Position numbers and translations under genes: made by a program. From a virus, in the IMG/VR virus record IMGVR_UViG_3300037189_011323, positions 1 to 64,000 of that record: a DNA stretch of 64,000 nucleotides, one strand, 5' to 3'. The notes under the pieces are model-generated. The model did no database searches. It saw nothing but the letters and a program-made list of their open reading frames with translations, and had not been told where the DNA came from. Shown here piece by piece: positions 36,001 to 45,398 of this stretch. Each line of letters starts with the position of its first letter. The stretch's first letter is position 1.

Positions 36001-39000
36001 AATTATGGTGGTACAAATCAAAACGATAAGTTAGAATTTAATATTGGTAATGCTATAACAATTAATAACCAATATCTATTTGAACTTATTAATCAGACTG
36101 ATCAACGTATCGCTGATACTAATACAGTTAAGCCAAGTGATTTACTTTATAAGCCACGCATTTATACAACAGATATATTTGCAAAAACACAAAACAATAA
36201 AGAAGTTATACCAACTGTTGGACCAGTAAATCCAAATGATGTTGATGCAACTGTATATGATATTAACAAAATTTATAACATAAGTCCACTTAACACTATA
36301 TTAAGTGAAGGCAGTAAAGTATGGATTGCAGCGGATAGTGCTAACCAGTGGGGTGTATATCGTTTAAGTCAAACTGGTCAAGTATTTGTAACTTATATCA
36401 ATCAGATTAGTCCAACTGAATTACAGTTCACGACAAATCTGCCACATAATTTAAGTCAGTATGATTACATTATGTTGAAGAATGGTCGTCTTGCAGCACC
36501 ACAAACTGGTGGTGCAATTACCGATATGAGTGGTTTCTATCGTGTTAAGACTGTTACCAACACAACATTTAATGTGAAGATTGCTGATAATACAACTATC
36601 GGCACGGGTGCACTTAATGCAATTCTTTTTAAACTTATAAATGTTCGTTATACAACTGCTAATGACTTTACAGGCTTTGTTCCTGTTCGTGGTTGGAATA
36701 GCGGTGAAATTGTTTATATTGATGCTGGACCAGATGGTTATAATGTTTTACAGAACAGCAATAGTTGGGTTTATAGTCAAACGAAGAGTCCTGTGTTTAC
36801 AACACCAAGCGACAATTATGGTAGTAGTGTGCGAATTAATTCAACACAAGGTTTTGCTATTGTTGGTGCAAGTGTAAAAAATACAACTGGTAGTGCTTTT
36901 GTTTATGGAAAGCGTGAGGATAATTCATTCCAAGAAATTGGTATTCTAACACCTGATACTGGCGTAACTACGTTTGGTGCTAATGTAGATATTAATGATA
37001 GTAATTTTGCTTTTGTAAGTGCACCTGGTGCATATAAAGGTGTTGTATATACAGCTAATGTAAACAGTCAACAAGTCCAATTAACACAAGCAATTCACTA
37101 TGATAACCTTTATGCTATCAGTGCTGGATTTAGTCAAACAAATAACAATATTTTGTTAACTACAGTTTATAGTTTTGATAGTAATGGTAATATTGCACAA
37201 CAAGCAAGTTATAGTTTAGATAATTTTGCTGTTGGTATGGGAGTAGGTGGTGCTGGTGTAAATGCTGGTACAGTTATTACAAGTATAACAACTAAAGCTC
37301 TTACAAATACTATACAACTTGCTACATCAAATGGTAATAGTAGCATTTTCAGTATTACAACTGGTGACACCGCTACAATATTGCAAGCTAACAATAGTAT
37401 TTTAAAAACACTATATGCAAATATTACAAGTAGCAATTCTAATGTTTATATTGGTAATACTGGACAAAGCATTACTGGGTTATATGCTAATGGTTCACAA
37501 CCAGTATTGGGTAATGGTATTCCTGCTGGTTCATTCATTACAGCAATAAGCAATATTACTGGTTATAAAGTTATTACCTTAAACAATAATGTTTCAATAA
37601 CAAACAAAAGTCTGTTAACATTTGTTCGTAGCAACGCTAACATCGTTCAATCTTCAATATCTAGTATAAGCACAACCGCAAACAATTATTTAATTGTAAG
37701 CGGAGCAACAAGTCTTTATGGTGCAGCTAATGGTTTACCAATTATTGGTGGATATCTTCCTAACAGTAGTGTTATTTCTAACCTTGTCGTCGGACCCGCT
37801 TATAACATTCTTGGTGTAAGTGATAATGTAAATCTAAATGCATCTACAAAGATTGCAGTCTATCCCAATGTTCAACCAACAAGTAATTTTGGTTATAGCA
37901 TAAGTGCAAGTGGTGATGGTAAGTGGTTATATGTTGGTGAACCAACAACAAATAGTGTTTATGTTTACAAATACACTTATGTGAATGCAAATAGCAGTCT
38001 GCGTCAAGGTGATGGAACTCAAACCAGTTTCACTTATCCAACTGGTGCAACTGGTAGTGCAAATGATATTAAAGTTTATGTAAATGGTGTTCTTAAGATA
38101 CCAAACTATCATTATATTAAAACACCTGGTCAAGATATTATTACATTTGATATAGCACCAAGTGCAAGTGATATTATTAATCTTGTTTATGAAGATCACT
38201 ATGCAGAAGTTAATCGTATTGTTACTGATGATCCTGATGCAAGTGGATTTGGAACAAGTGTGAGCACCAACTATGATGGTAGCACAATTGTAATTGGTGC
38301 GGCTAATAGTAGTGTAAACAGTGTAACAACTCTTGCAAATAGTGGTAAAACATATGTATTTGACCGCACAGCAGAAATATTTGTTGCTAATGGTGTTGCA
38401 AAAACTTTCCAATTAAGTAATGCACTTAGTAGTCTTACAACAATTACAACACCTGATTTAATTACACATCCAAGTGTAACAATTGATGGTGTTGACACGG
38501 ATGCGACATTTAATTATGCTACAAACCAAGTTACATTTGCAAATGCACCTGAACGTGGTAGCACTGTTCGTGTTCAAACAAATCAATTTGTTAATACTCT
38601 TATAAGTTATACTGATGTGGGTCAAGAAAACAGTAATTATGGTTCCGCAGTAAAAATAGATCGTGATGGCACGACGGCATTTAGTGGTGCGCCTGGTTAT
38701 GCTACAAGCAGCACACAGAATGGTGCAGTATTTCGTTTAATTAATACTCCAAGAATGTATGGTAATGTAGTTGGTAGTAAAACTGGATTCAGCATTGCTG
38801 CAAATAGCACAATACGAATTAACGATTATCTTGTAACATTTGGTCAAACATTTAGACCACCATATGCTCCAATTTATTACAGCAGCAATGTTGACCAAGT
38901 AATAACAACTATTAATAATGCTGGCATACCATATGTTACTGCTGGTAAAACACCAAACGGTGCTATCTATATTACAAGTAGTGATACTACTGCAATGCCT

Positions 39001-42000
39001 ATGTTAAAACTACGTAACGAAGGCAGTGACATTCTTGGAACATTTGGAATTACACAGTGGAAAACTGTGCAAAAACTTACAAATCCTATTGCACAAGATA
39101 CTGCACGTTTTGGTGAAATACTTGCGCTAAGTCCACATGCCAATAGCATGGTTGTGGGTAGCACATTATCAAATACAAAAACAACAGTTACATTTGATAG
39201 CAAGACTACTACATTCGACCGTTTTGGAACACGTTTCCGTGATACTGTGTATCGCAGTGGTGCCGCTCACCTTTATGAATATCAAGCAGTTGCAAATGAA
39301 GACTATCAAAACTATGGTAGCTTTGCTTATGCAAGTCTTGTTCAAGATCAATTTGCAAATAGCTATGACCGTTATGCAAGTGGTGTAGATATCAGCGATA
39401 ACTTCTTGATGGTTGGTGCACCACATGCACATGTACTTGGTAATCCAGTTGGTGCAATGTATATATACTACAATCAAAATGCGGCTCCTGTGTGGCAAAC
39501 TATACGCAGTGGTGGTATTGATTTTGATAGTCGCAATATTGACCGTGTTTACTTGTATAATAGCACAACTGCAAGATTAATTGCTGAATTACCAGTGCTT
39601 GATTTACCTTACGGTTATCTACCAAATAGCAGTGAAAGTTATATTGATTATACTATTAACTATGATCCTGCTGTTTATAATCAAGCACCAACAACTACAA
39701 GTTTCAGTTTTGATCGTAAAAATGCTTGGGGCAAGCAACAAGTTGGTAAATTGTGGTGGGATATTAACAGTATCAAGTATTATGATAATACACAAGGCGA
39801 TAACGTTAACCGCTTTAATTATTGGGGTCTTGCTTTCCCTAATAGCACAATAAATGTTTATGAATGGATTGAAAGTGATGTTCTACCAAAGAATTACAGT
39901 GGTAGCAGTGTAAACAATACACCACTTTATACAGTTAATGATGTTTATTGTTCTCAAGTTACCGTTGATGAAAAAACTGGACAAGCGGTTACAAAATATT
40001 ATTTCTGGGTTAAGAATAGTATTCTTGCTAACACAAAGCGTCCAAGTGCACGTGAAATACAAACTGCACTTATAAGTCCACGTAACAACAGTGAACCATT
40101 TGCAGCAGTGATTAATAAAAATGCAATCGGTATATTTAATGCACAAAATCTTGTAAGCATTGATACCAATCTTGCCATTGAATATAAGAACACTCTTGAA
40201 CCACAACTTATCCATAGTGAATGGACTATGTTTGACGATGGCACTGACTTGGGCGTTGCTGATGAGTTCTTGAATAAGTTGAATGATAGTTTAACTGGTC
40301 AGGATGTCAGTGGTCGTATTGTTCCAGATTTTAACCTTCCTATTGGTCAAAAGTATGGTATGAGTGTTGATTTGCGTCAGAGTTTATTCAAAGACAATTA
40401 CTATGCACGTATGTTGTTTATTGAAAAGATAAATCAGATTTGCATCAAATATCCAATGGTGTTGACTCGTGTTGATGCTATTGCTCAACTTAACAACATT
40501 GATCCGATTCCCGACTCTACTGAATATACACTTACTGTCAATAACTTAACAGAACTAGGCTATATAAACACTGTAGCCTATCCTATCGGCACACGTGTTC
40601 TTGTAATACAAGATAGCAATAGTTATAACAATGGTTGGAGTTTGTTTACTTTAGTGTTAAATTCAACAAGTTATGCAAGACGTTGGGAATATGTTCGTGT
40701 TCAAACTTATAATGTTAATGATTATTGGACATATGCTGATTGGTATAGCACAAAATACAACCCACAAGCACCATATAACTATACAGTTACAACTGACAAT
40801 GATATTGCTAACCTTCAATTAAATGTAAATGATTTAATTTATGTAACAAATAGTAATAGCGGTGGTTGGAAGTTAGTTCTTGTAAACACTAATGATCTTG
40901 AATTAGTTGCACAACAAAACGCAACTATACAATTCACTTCAAATCTGTATAGTCTTGTTGATGCTGCACAAGGATTCCAAACAAATAGTTTCCAAAGTGT
41001 AGGATTTGATACTGACAGTAATCTTGAATTTAGTGCAATATTTGCTGTGATTCGTGATTATCTTCTTACTAATGAATATCGCAGTGAATATAAAGAAACT
41101 ATTGCACTTCTTATTGATATTGTTGCAAGTCAACATCAACAAACTGATTGGATGATGAAAACAAGTCTTGTTGATTTATATCATCGTGTTCGTGGTTTGG
41201 ATCAGCTACCTGTTTATCTGCCACAACCAGAAAATACAGTAACTGATTTCTTCAATGAAGTTAAACCATTCCATACAAAACTAAAACAATATGTTGCAAG
41301 ATATGATAACAGCAATGATATTGATACAGCATATGCAAGTATTACTGACTTTGACTTGCAACCATATAAGAATGCATTAACTGGCAAGTATCGTAGTCCA
41401 CAATTAGGTAACAGTCTTGATACTGATACTTTGAATAATACAGCAGTGTATCAACCATGGGTAAACAATCACAAATATAGTATTGATCTTGTTACAATGG
41501 TTGATGGTGGTGCTGGTTATGATGGTTCAACTACTGCGGCTGTAATTGGCGATGGAAGTGGTGCTATTGTTAAACCTTATATTCTTAATGGTAGTGTTTA
41601 TACAATTGAAGTTATAAATGCAGGTCAAGATTATACCTATGCTACTGTAGAAATTTATGGTATTGGTGTTGGTGCCAAAGCTGAAGCAGTTTTAGGAAGC
41701 AGTCTTGCACGAAATATTAATGCAACAGTTAAATTTGACCGTAACCAATATTTTAATAATATACAAGATTGGGCGGCTAACACAAGTTATACAATTGATA
41801 CTGTTGTTGTATATAATGCAACACCTTATAGATGTATTACTGCACACACAAGTGGTTCTACATTTGATGCAACCAAGTTCTTGGTATTGATTGTTAAAGT
41901 TTGGTATCCAAAAACTGATTATAATGTTGGTGATATAGTTGTTTATAATAATAGTAGCTATGTTGTTGATACAGCATTTACAAGTGATCTTATATTCAGT

Positions 42001-44709
42001 AGTGCTAACATGTCAAGTTACACTGGCTTCTGGTTAGATAATGCTTGTGACCGTGTATGGGCATATTATGCACCATTAAGCGGTATGGCAGGTCGTGATC
42101 TTGCACAGGTTATGACAGGAATTTACTATCCAGGCAATCAGGTTATTGGACCAGGTTTTAATCAAGTTCCAGGTTATGATGTAACTTATTATGATTATAT
42201 TCCATATGATTATGCAACAAAAGATATTGAAAATGTTTATGATATCTATGGTGTGCAAAGTGAAGATACTATTATTCGTAGCTTGTTCACTGATACTGGT
42301 TTAGGTCTACGTCCAGAAGACATTGATGTTGTTGGTGGTGGATTCATTGATACATATAGTAGTCATGCACCAGAAGAATTGGTACCTGGTCAAATCGTTG
42401 ACACATTAGATATCAAGGTTAATACGCTACCTGATCGTGATGGTGGACCAGATATTATGATCTTCACAAGTAATTATATAGGTAGTGATACATTTAGTTA
42501 CGATCCAGAAATTACTGGTGTAGAATTACCACTTGGTGGTATTGAAAAGTTCTATGTAATTGACCGTGATTTAGGTCCAATTGCTGAAACATATCACTAT
42601 ACTGTTGATTACTATGCTAAAACAATAACTGTTCTTTACACTCCAGCTGCTGGAACATTCTTCTATGTTCTTATGATTGGTAGTAATGGTGTAAATCCAG
42701 TTAATGATCTTGATTTCTATGCTGATGGTGTTCAGACAGATTTTGATATTCCAGATTTTGTTACAACACCAATTCAACAGGCATATGTTAAAATAAATGG
42801 TGCAAAAGTTGATAATTGGAGTTTGGTTGACAAACTTGAAAACGGCAGAACTTTACTTGCTGTAAGATTTGATACTGCACCTGTTGTTAATGACTATGTT
42901 CAAATTCATCTTTACAATGTTGCAGTTGGAACACAAGCATATAGTGAATGGTATGAGCAAACATTTATCATTACAAGTGCAAGTTATCCAATAAACTATA
43001 ACTTTACATTGGATCGTGAAGAATTTTATGTTGAGCCTATAAGTTCATTCCCAATTGTTCGTCTAAATGGTAGTGATTTATTGCCACCACAACAAAGTTA
43101 TTATTTTGGTGATGGTGTAACTACTAATTTCAGTATGACAGATAGTTGGGTTGAAACCATTGCGAATATTGTTGATCCTGAAATCATTGTTGTAGTCGAT
43201 AATGTAACACAGGTTCGTGATCAAGATTATACGGTTTATCATGATCCAACAAATACTGTTACGCCAGTTATACAATTTACAATAGCACCAGCGAGCGGTT
43301 CAAGAATTGTAATAAGTGATAGCAGTCAGTGTGATTTCAAGATTTATGGTAATCAGTTATGGATTAGTCCACAAGTCACAATTACCGATAATAGTAAACT
43401 TACAGTTTTAACTCAAGGCAATCATGATCCAAATGAACAGTATACTAAATTGTTTAGTGGTAGCACAAGTGCGACAAGTGTTATCGATAATGGTCTTGAT
43501 ACAACTGGATTTGATAGTGTTGGTTTTGATAATGAATTGAGCAGTTATATCGGTGCAGTATATTATACTCTTCCACGTGCTGTTACAAACATAAATCAAC
43601 TTTACATTACGCTTAAAGCACCAAATACAACAGGTGGTTTCCCACTATTGCCTTATAGTGACTTTAAATTGGTTACACCATCTATTATTGTGTTGGATAC
43701 TGCACTTAACATTAGTGGAACAAGTGTCATTACTGTTCGTTTATTTGGTGAACCTGTTCGTCAAAATACTCTTGAATTTAGAATATTCAAAGATATGCGT
43801 GAAAATACAAGAATGTATGGGGTAAAGTCAAAGAAAGCTACACTTACTGCTAACTTGACAGCAAATGCAAATTACATTTATGTTGATAATGTTAATTATC
43901 TGCAACAACCAAGCACTACACCTAATAATTCTGGTATTATCTTCATTAATGGCGAACGTATTTCTTACGGAACTATGGACCGTGTAAACAATCGTTTAGG
44001 TAATTTGCGCCGTGGAACTGCTGGCACAGGCACACCTAACTTGATCGTAAAAGGCACAACCATTTATGATAGTAGTAGCACAATGGAAATACCAAATACA
44101 CGTGAAACTTATGTTCAAACACCTGTTGCAACTTATATCAGCAGTGGATTGTTTACAACATATGCTAATACTTACACAAATAATACTATCATTGATAAAA
44201 CCTTACCACTTGTTCCAATTATGAATAACAGTGCAAATGCTGTTGTTCAAGTAAGTGTTGTTAAAAATTCAACAACGCTTGCGGCAAATAGTGATTATGT
44301 AATAAGTGGAAATAGTGTTATTATTAACAGTAATGTTAACTTGGGAACCTTTGCGATTGCAAACATTACTAGTAGTAACGGTAACATTTATATAAGCAAC
44401 ACTTACACAACAGTAAGCAATGCAATGATTGGTCAAACAATAATTGGTGGTAACCTATATCCATCAACTACTATTACCAATGTAAGCAATGCTGCTCCAT
44501 ACATTGTTATTGCGATTAGTAATCCACAAACTGTAAATGCAAATGCTAACATACAGATTCTTGATACAATTACTGTAAACCAAGGTGTATCAAATAAAAT
44601 GTTAGTTGCTGCAAACAGTTATATAAGACAAGGAACACTTATACAGAGCTTTGGAACAAGTTTACAAGACTCAACAAGTGCATATGCAGAGTTTATAAGG
44701 TCACAATAA
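30013..44709 (+). CDS. Giant 4898-residue baseplate protein in the gp7 position
   Basis: One uninterrupted frame of 14.7 kb follows gp6 by three bases, the slot of T4 gene 7 (1032 residues). The N-terminus (FRTLSNRRFLNATIDPLIQ near residue 15, then LEPGVVIKKRQY and HDRLFSNRYYSYNGFIDLDK near 120) resembles giant baseplate proteins of aquatic myoviruses. Visible modules are: many YVNG...DYT...I.F..AP..GD beta domains (near 1160, 2690, 4260 and 4390); seven FG-GAP-like blades starting near 2269, 2320, 2625, 2745, 2875, 3032 and 3120, which could close a beta-propeller; and carbohydrate-binding-like W..T.Y..GD.V.Y..Y.A units near 1853, 3917 and 3966. The C-terminal FINGERISYGTMDRVNNRLG block near 4645 precedes GNLRRGTAGTGTP. 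It probably forms large peripheral arms of the baseplate. True gp7 homology is not shown. Confidence 0.7.
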   Translation: MAKRKSENFLPQSFRTLSNRRFLNATIDPLIQEPSLKKMYGYIGQQDQSPVFEKGDYYINENDSYSQFYQLEPGVVIKKRQYGTNTYKVDNVYNYVDLLNQIAADGGINNNHDRLFSNRYYSYNGFIDLDKLTNYRQYYWVPGGPLTVDVTAENTLTQKDFYIHRNSYVANNQTELQSAALGATGYSVDGYNNVINPTLTLVRGGSYNFYVNQDTDFWIQTEIGVDGVSSVQNNISTRDVLGVSNNGAKSGTITFTVPLSTAQDYLINYPTISQAVDLIVDDVTYEELQGQNYDTFILSNGLDGVRAFDGKYIVLTSTTGWGDIASTQWGGVWRINVGSDPAAANYRLMNLTYIADWTVLNKVFVTQGDVYGHVYAYKDLFGVIQKFPTLSAAQSVLYYVDATNPLVYGTIQLVDPQPNSLLNVNDILGRENYTSPNGVQFTSGLKVKFTGIVVPAEYQGNEYIVEGVGSSIKLIKYADLVTPEIINTNLGSSFGNSRGYDADGTGFDGTTNSPEQKDYVTINRASIDGNSWSRNNRWFHRDVLQAAADYNNVSYSFDSNQQAKRPIIEFLPNIKLYNYGTNYAGSVTCIDSVTTSAFAQVEGFNSYAVKTDGVYNSDGIQLLNGLSVIFTQETDPVKRATLYRVQNNKTRASATYNILTNAFTNSGVNYLNINNIANLAVGQHVTGSGIPNFTTITSIDTVFDRVYISNNLTQDVPAGTTITFDNSYDQIHLVPIKTFTNGDTVVAMEGVENQGNMFYYLDGEWIRSQIRNSRPQFPLFDVIDKNGYSFGDQTVYASSDFSGSELFGYAVGTGTRDSELGFPLVYKSIGNLGDIVFENYYQTDTFHYSLNQVDQEENINQGFAAVIVGWNNYTLANGWYRVSDKSKQYITKVFTANAVQLNNFDLGVVYDNSYYENNIFVYVNGSLQSNSTYALQTSSLTSVVVFNQDLNVNDRVFVKIYGTSTVYKETYTMPRNLTNNSENTEFTTITLGQVRNHLIEIGNNLLDLVGEPAGANNFRDLNFNYVGGKLLQHSASMRPAALLFANRDVDPIQFIRYASDSYGIFKNQLLNYISNTEFPNPTNYRESLDMVLAEFSKVANIGQPFYYTDMVGFGTDFIKNSYTVANTTYRRYNLTQDFADDTKGYRALYVYLNGVLLLKNVDYTIGTRTITINDSVTLVRNDKIEVYEYNSTQGCNIPSTPTKLGMYPKFKPEIVTDDTYVTPTLGIIGHDGSFTKGFGDYRDNILLEFEKRVYNNITTTYAENSDVDLSSVVPGAFRVTNYTIDEWTQLLAPSYLRWAHINNVDIFTNSTVTGDPFTFNYATGTDKLFAKPVPGYWRGIYKYFYDTNHPHTKPWEMLGFTQRPTWWTNRYGPAPYTSENGVLWSDLEAGFVYSGNPNDSYYNTRYARPGLTSIIPVDEHGNLLNPNQSVLLNYDANYAAQNWVVGDQSPAETAWRRSVDYPFAVMMAWCLAKPAEWTALKYNTRDLAYNTLLEQFINKKYNNRQFDFTATDDTDFIPGYNVWLRDYLTNNNLDITENWINVANNSTFNLVYKMGAYTDKSYLTIVADQVSPQSTNSSVIIPQENYQVKVTKSAPVARAVYSAVIVQKVVNGYQVSGFDRERPYFLTIPSRVSNNNYTITVGTERAIVYMDSSDNVFSYPYGSIFNTKQQVVDFLVSYGRYLQSQGFTFEDVLGDKTTKSDWVLASKEFLFWNQQQWGDDTIISLTPAGTDVKFISTFGVVDTLSNTNNYTKVVNSDNVTLTGSDYRVYRDDNLFQLELKNAQKGVHLIDLAIIQYEHTLILDNNTVFNDILYDEQVGSRQFRLRLDGAKTNDWNGSLYAPGFFVNVSEVPQWVAYTDYYKGDIVLFKNQYYAAQDFVPGTAQFKSSNWYPINGDLLSKNLIPNMASGAAQFINFHDPDSTDLNSAADLLSKAETGFSPRQYFADLGLDNTSQYKFYLGMVSQKGTQAVLNAYLRNKQKRIDSDIKLVEQWAIKLDNYGGTNQNDKLEFNIGNAITINNQYLFELINQTDQRIADTNTVKPSDLLYKPRIYTTDIFAKTQNNKEVIPTVGPVNPNDVDATVYDINKIYNISPLNTILSEGSKVWIAADSANQWGVYRLSQTGQVFVTYINQISPTELQFTTNLPHNLSQYDYIMLKNGRLAAPQTGGAITDMSGFYRVKTVTNTTFNVKIADNTTIGTGALNAILFKLINVRYTTANDFTGFVPVRGWNSGEIVYIDAGPDGYNVLQNSNSWVYSQTKSPVFTTPSDNYGSSVRINSTQGFAIVGASVKNTTGSAFVYGKREDNSFQEIGILTPDTGVTTFGANVDINDSNFAFVSAPGAYKGVVYTANVNSQQVQLTQAIHYDNLYAISAGFSQTNNNILLTTVYSFDSNGNIAQQASYSLDNFAVGMGVGGAGVNAGTVITSITTKALTNTIQLATSNGNSSIFSITTGDTATILQANNSILKTLYANITSSNSNVYIGNTGQSITGLYANGSQPVLGNGIPAGSFITAISNITGYKVITLNNNVSITNKSLLTFVRSNANIVQSSISSISTTANNYLIVSGATSLYGAANGLPIIGGYLPNSSVISNLVVGPAYNILGVSDNVNLNASTKIAVYPNVQPTSNFGYSISASGDGKWLYVGEPTTNSVYVYKYTYVNANSSLRQGDGTQTSFTYPTGATGSANDIKVYVNGVLKIPNYHYIKTPGQDIITFDIAPSASDIINLVYEDHYAEVNRIVTDDPDASGFGTSVSTNYDGSTIVIGAANSSVNSVTTLANSGKTYVFDRTAEIFVANGVAKTFQLSNALSSLTTITTPDLITHPSVTIDGVDTDATFNYATNQVTFANAPERGSTVRVQTNQFVNTLISYTDVGQENSNYGSAVKIDRDGTTAFSGAPGYATSSTQNGAVFRLINTPRMYGNVVGSKTGFSIAANSTIRINDYLVTFGQTFRPPYAPIYYSSNVDQVITTINNAGIPYVTAGKTPNGAIYITSSDTTAMPMLKLRNEGSDILGTFGITQWKTVQKLTNPIAQDTARFGEILALSPHANSMVVGSTLSNTKTTVTFDSKTTTFDRFGTRFRDTVYRSGAAHLYEYQAVANEDYQNYGSFAYASLVQDQFANSYDRYASGVDISDNFLMVGAPHAHVLGNPVGAMYIYYNQNAAPVWQTIRSGGIDFDSRNIDRVYLYNSTTARLIAELPVLDLPYGYLPNSSESYIDYTINYDPAVYNQAPTTTSFSFDRKNAWGKQQVGKLWWDINSIKYYDNTQGDNVNRFNYWGLAFPNSTINVYEWIESDVLPKNYSGSSVNNTPLYTVNDVYCSQVTVDEKTGQAVTKYYFWVKNSILANTKRPSAREIQTALISPRNNSEPFAAVINKNAIGIFNAQNLVSIDTNLAIEYKNTLEPQLIHSEWTMFDDGTDLGVADEFLNKLNDSLTGQDVSGRIVPDFNLPIGQKYGMSVDLRQSLFKDNYYARMLFIEKINQICIKYPMVLTRVDAIAQLNNIDPIPDSTEYTLTVNNLTELGYINTVAYPIGTRVLVIQDSNSYNNGWSLFTLVLNSTSYARRWEYVRVQTYNVNDYWTYADWYSTKYNPQAPYNYTVTTDNDIANLQLNVNDLIYVTNSNSGGWKLVLVNTNDLELVAQQNATIQFTSNLYSLVDAAQGFQTNSFQSVGFDTDSNLEFSAIFAVIRDYLLTNEYRSEYKETIALLIDIVASQHQQTDWMMKTSLVDLYHRVRGLDQLPVYLPQPENTVTDFFNEVKPFHTKLKQYVARYDNSNDIDTAYASITDFDLQPYKNALTGKYRSPQLGNSLDTDTLNNTAVYQPWVNNHKYSIDLVTMVDGGAGYDGSTTAAVIGDGSGAIVKPYILNGSVYTIEVINAGQDYTYATVEIYGIGVGAKAEAVLGSSLARNINATVKFDRNQYFNNIQDWAANTSYTIDTVVVYNATPYRCITAHTSGSTFDATKFLVLIVKVWYPKTDYNVGDIVVYNNSSYVVDTAFTSDLIFSSANMSSYTGFWLDNACDRVWAYYAPLSGMAGRDLAQVMTGIYYPGNQVIGPGFNQVPGYDVTYYDYIPYDYATKDIENVYDIYGVQSEDTIIRSLFTDTGLGLRPEDIDVVGGGFIDTYSSHAPEELVPGQIVDTLDIKVNTLPDRDGGPDIMIFTSNYIGSDTFSYDPEITGVELPLGGIEKFYVIDRDLGPIAETYHYTVDYYAKTITVLYTPAAGTFFYVLMIGSNGVNPVNDLDFYADGVQTDFDIPDFVTTPIQQAYVKINGAKVDNWSLVDKLENGRTLLAVRFDTAPVVNDYVQIHLYNVAVGTQAYSEWYEQTFIITSASYPINYNFTLDREEFYVEPISSFPIVRLNGSDLLPPQQSYYFGDGVTTNFSMTDSWVETIANIVDPEIIVVVDNVTQVRDQDYTVYHDPTNTVTPVIQFTIAPASGSRIVISDSSQCDFKIYGNQLWISPQVTITDNSKLTVLTQGNHDPNEQYTKLFSGSTSATSVIDNGLDTTGFDSVGFDNELSSYIGAVYYTLPRAVTNINQLYITLKAPNTTGGFPLLPYSDFKLVTPSIIVLDTALNISGTSVITVRLFGEPVRQNTLEFRIFKDMRENTRMYGVKSKKATLTANLTANANYIYVDNVNYLQQPSTTPNNSGIIFINGERISYGTMDRVNNRLGNLRRGTAGTGTPNLIVKGTTIYDSSSTMEIPNTRETYVQTPVATYISSGLFTTYANTYTNNTIIDKTLPLVPIMNNSANAVVQVSVVKNSTTLAANSDYVISGNSVIINSNVNLGTFAIANITSSNGNIYISNTYTTVSNAMIGQTIIGGNLYPSTTITNVSNAAPYIVIAISNPQTVNANANIQILDTITVNQGVSNKMLVAANSYIRQGTLIQSFGTSLQDSTSAYAEFIRSQ

Positions 44710-45395
44710 TGAAAAAACCAGAGCAAATTAAACCAATAAATACATCTACTGGTATAGATAGTGGAAAAAAGAAAATGAATCAGCCTAATGAACGTGGTGG
44801 TATTGCCTTAAGTGGACATATAAAAATATTTGACCCACAAAGTGGTGAAGTATTTGTAAACAAGCGCAATGCTATCCATTATGAAAACTTTAGTTATGCA
44901 CTTGCACAAAGTGTAAGTAATGCACAGCAAGGTTGGATTCATGAAATGGCATTTGGTAATGGTGGAACATCTGTTGATCCTACTGGTGTTATTACATATT
45001 TGCCAACAAATACCACTGGTAGCAATAGTGCACTTTATAACCAAACCTATTACAAAGTTGTAGACAATTATAGCATTTATAATGATGATCCAACACGTAA
45101 TAAGATTGAAATTCGCCACACTGCTGGCACAGTTTACAGTGATATCTTTATCACTTGCACACTTGATTATGGTGAGCCAAGTGGTCAACAGGCATTTGAT
45201 AACACTACAAACTTTAATGATACATTTGTGTTTGACGAACTTGGTATTAAGAGTTGGAATGGTAGCACTGTTGATGCTGGTAACTTATTAACCCATGTCA
45301 TTTTTCACCCAATACAGAAAAGTTTGAATCGTCTTATACAGATTGATTACACTATTCGTGTTCAAACACTAACAAACTTAAGTTCGCAGGTATAA
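44709..45395 (+). CDS. Virion-associated protein of unknown function, 228 residues
   Basis: The gene overlaps the giant gene stop by one base (TAATG). The N-terminal 30 residues are Lys/Asn-rich and disordered; the rest is beta-rich, with GHIKIFDPQSGEVFVNKRNA near residue 36 followed by HYENFSYALAQS, and FDELGIKSWNG near the end. Proteins with this GHIKIFDP block stand beside giant wedge genes in aquatic T4-like phages as far as I recall, in the position where T4 has gp8. No enzymatic motif is seen. It is likely a baseplate or fibre attachment component, inferred from the operon. Confidence 0.6.
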   Translation: MKKPEQIKPINTSTGIDSGKKKMNQPNERGGIALSGHIKIFDPQSGEVFVNKRNAIHYENFSYALAQSVSNAQQGWIHEMAFGNGGTSVDPTGVITYLPTNTTGSNSALYNQTYYKVVDNYSIYNDDPTRNKIEIRHTAGTVYSDIFITCTLDYGEPSGQQAFDNTTNFNDTFVFDELGIKSWNGSTVDAGNLLTHVIFHPIQKSLNRLIQIDYTIRVQTLTNLSSQV

Positions 45396-45398
45396 CGC

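Noticed and set aside
30013-44709. Giant gene as an assembly error or fusion of several genes
   Set aside because: There is one continuous frame with uniform codon use and no internal ribosome site plus start that marks a split.
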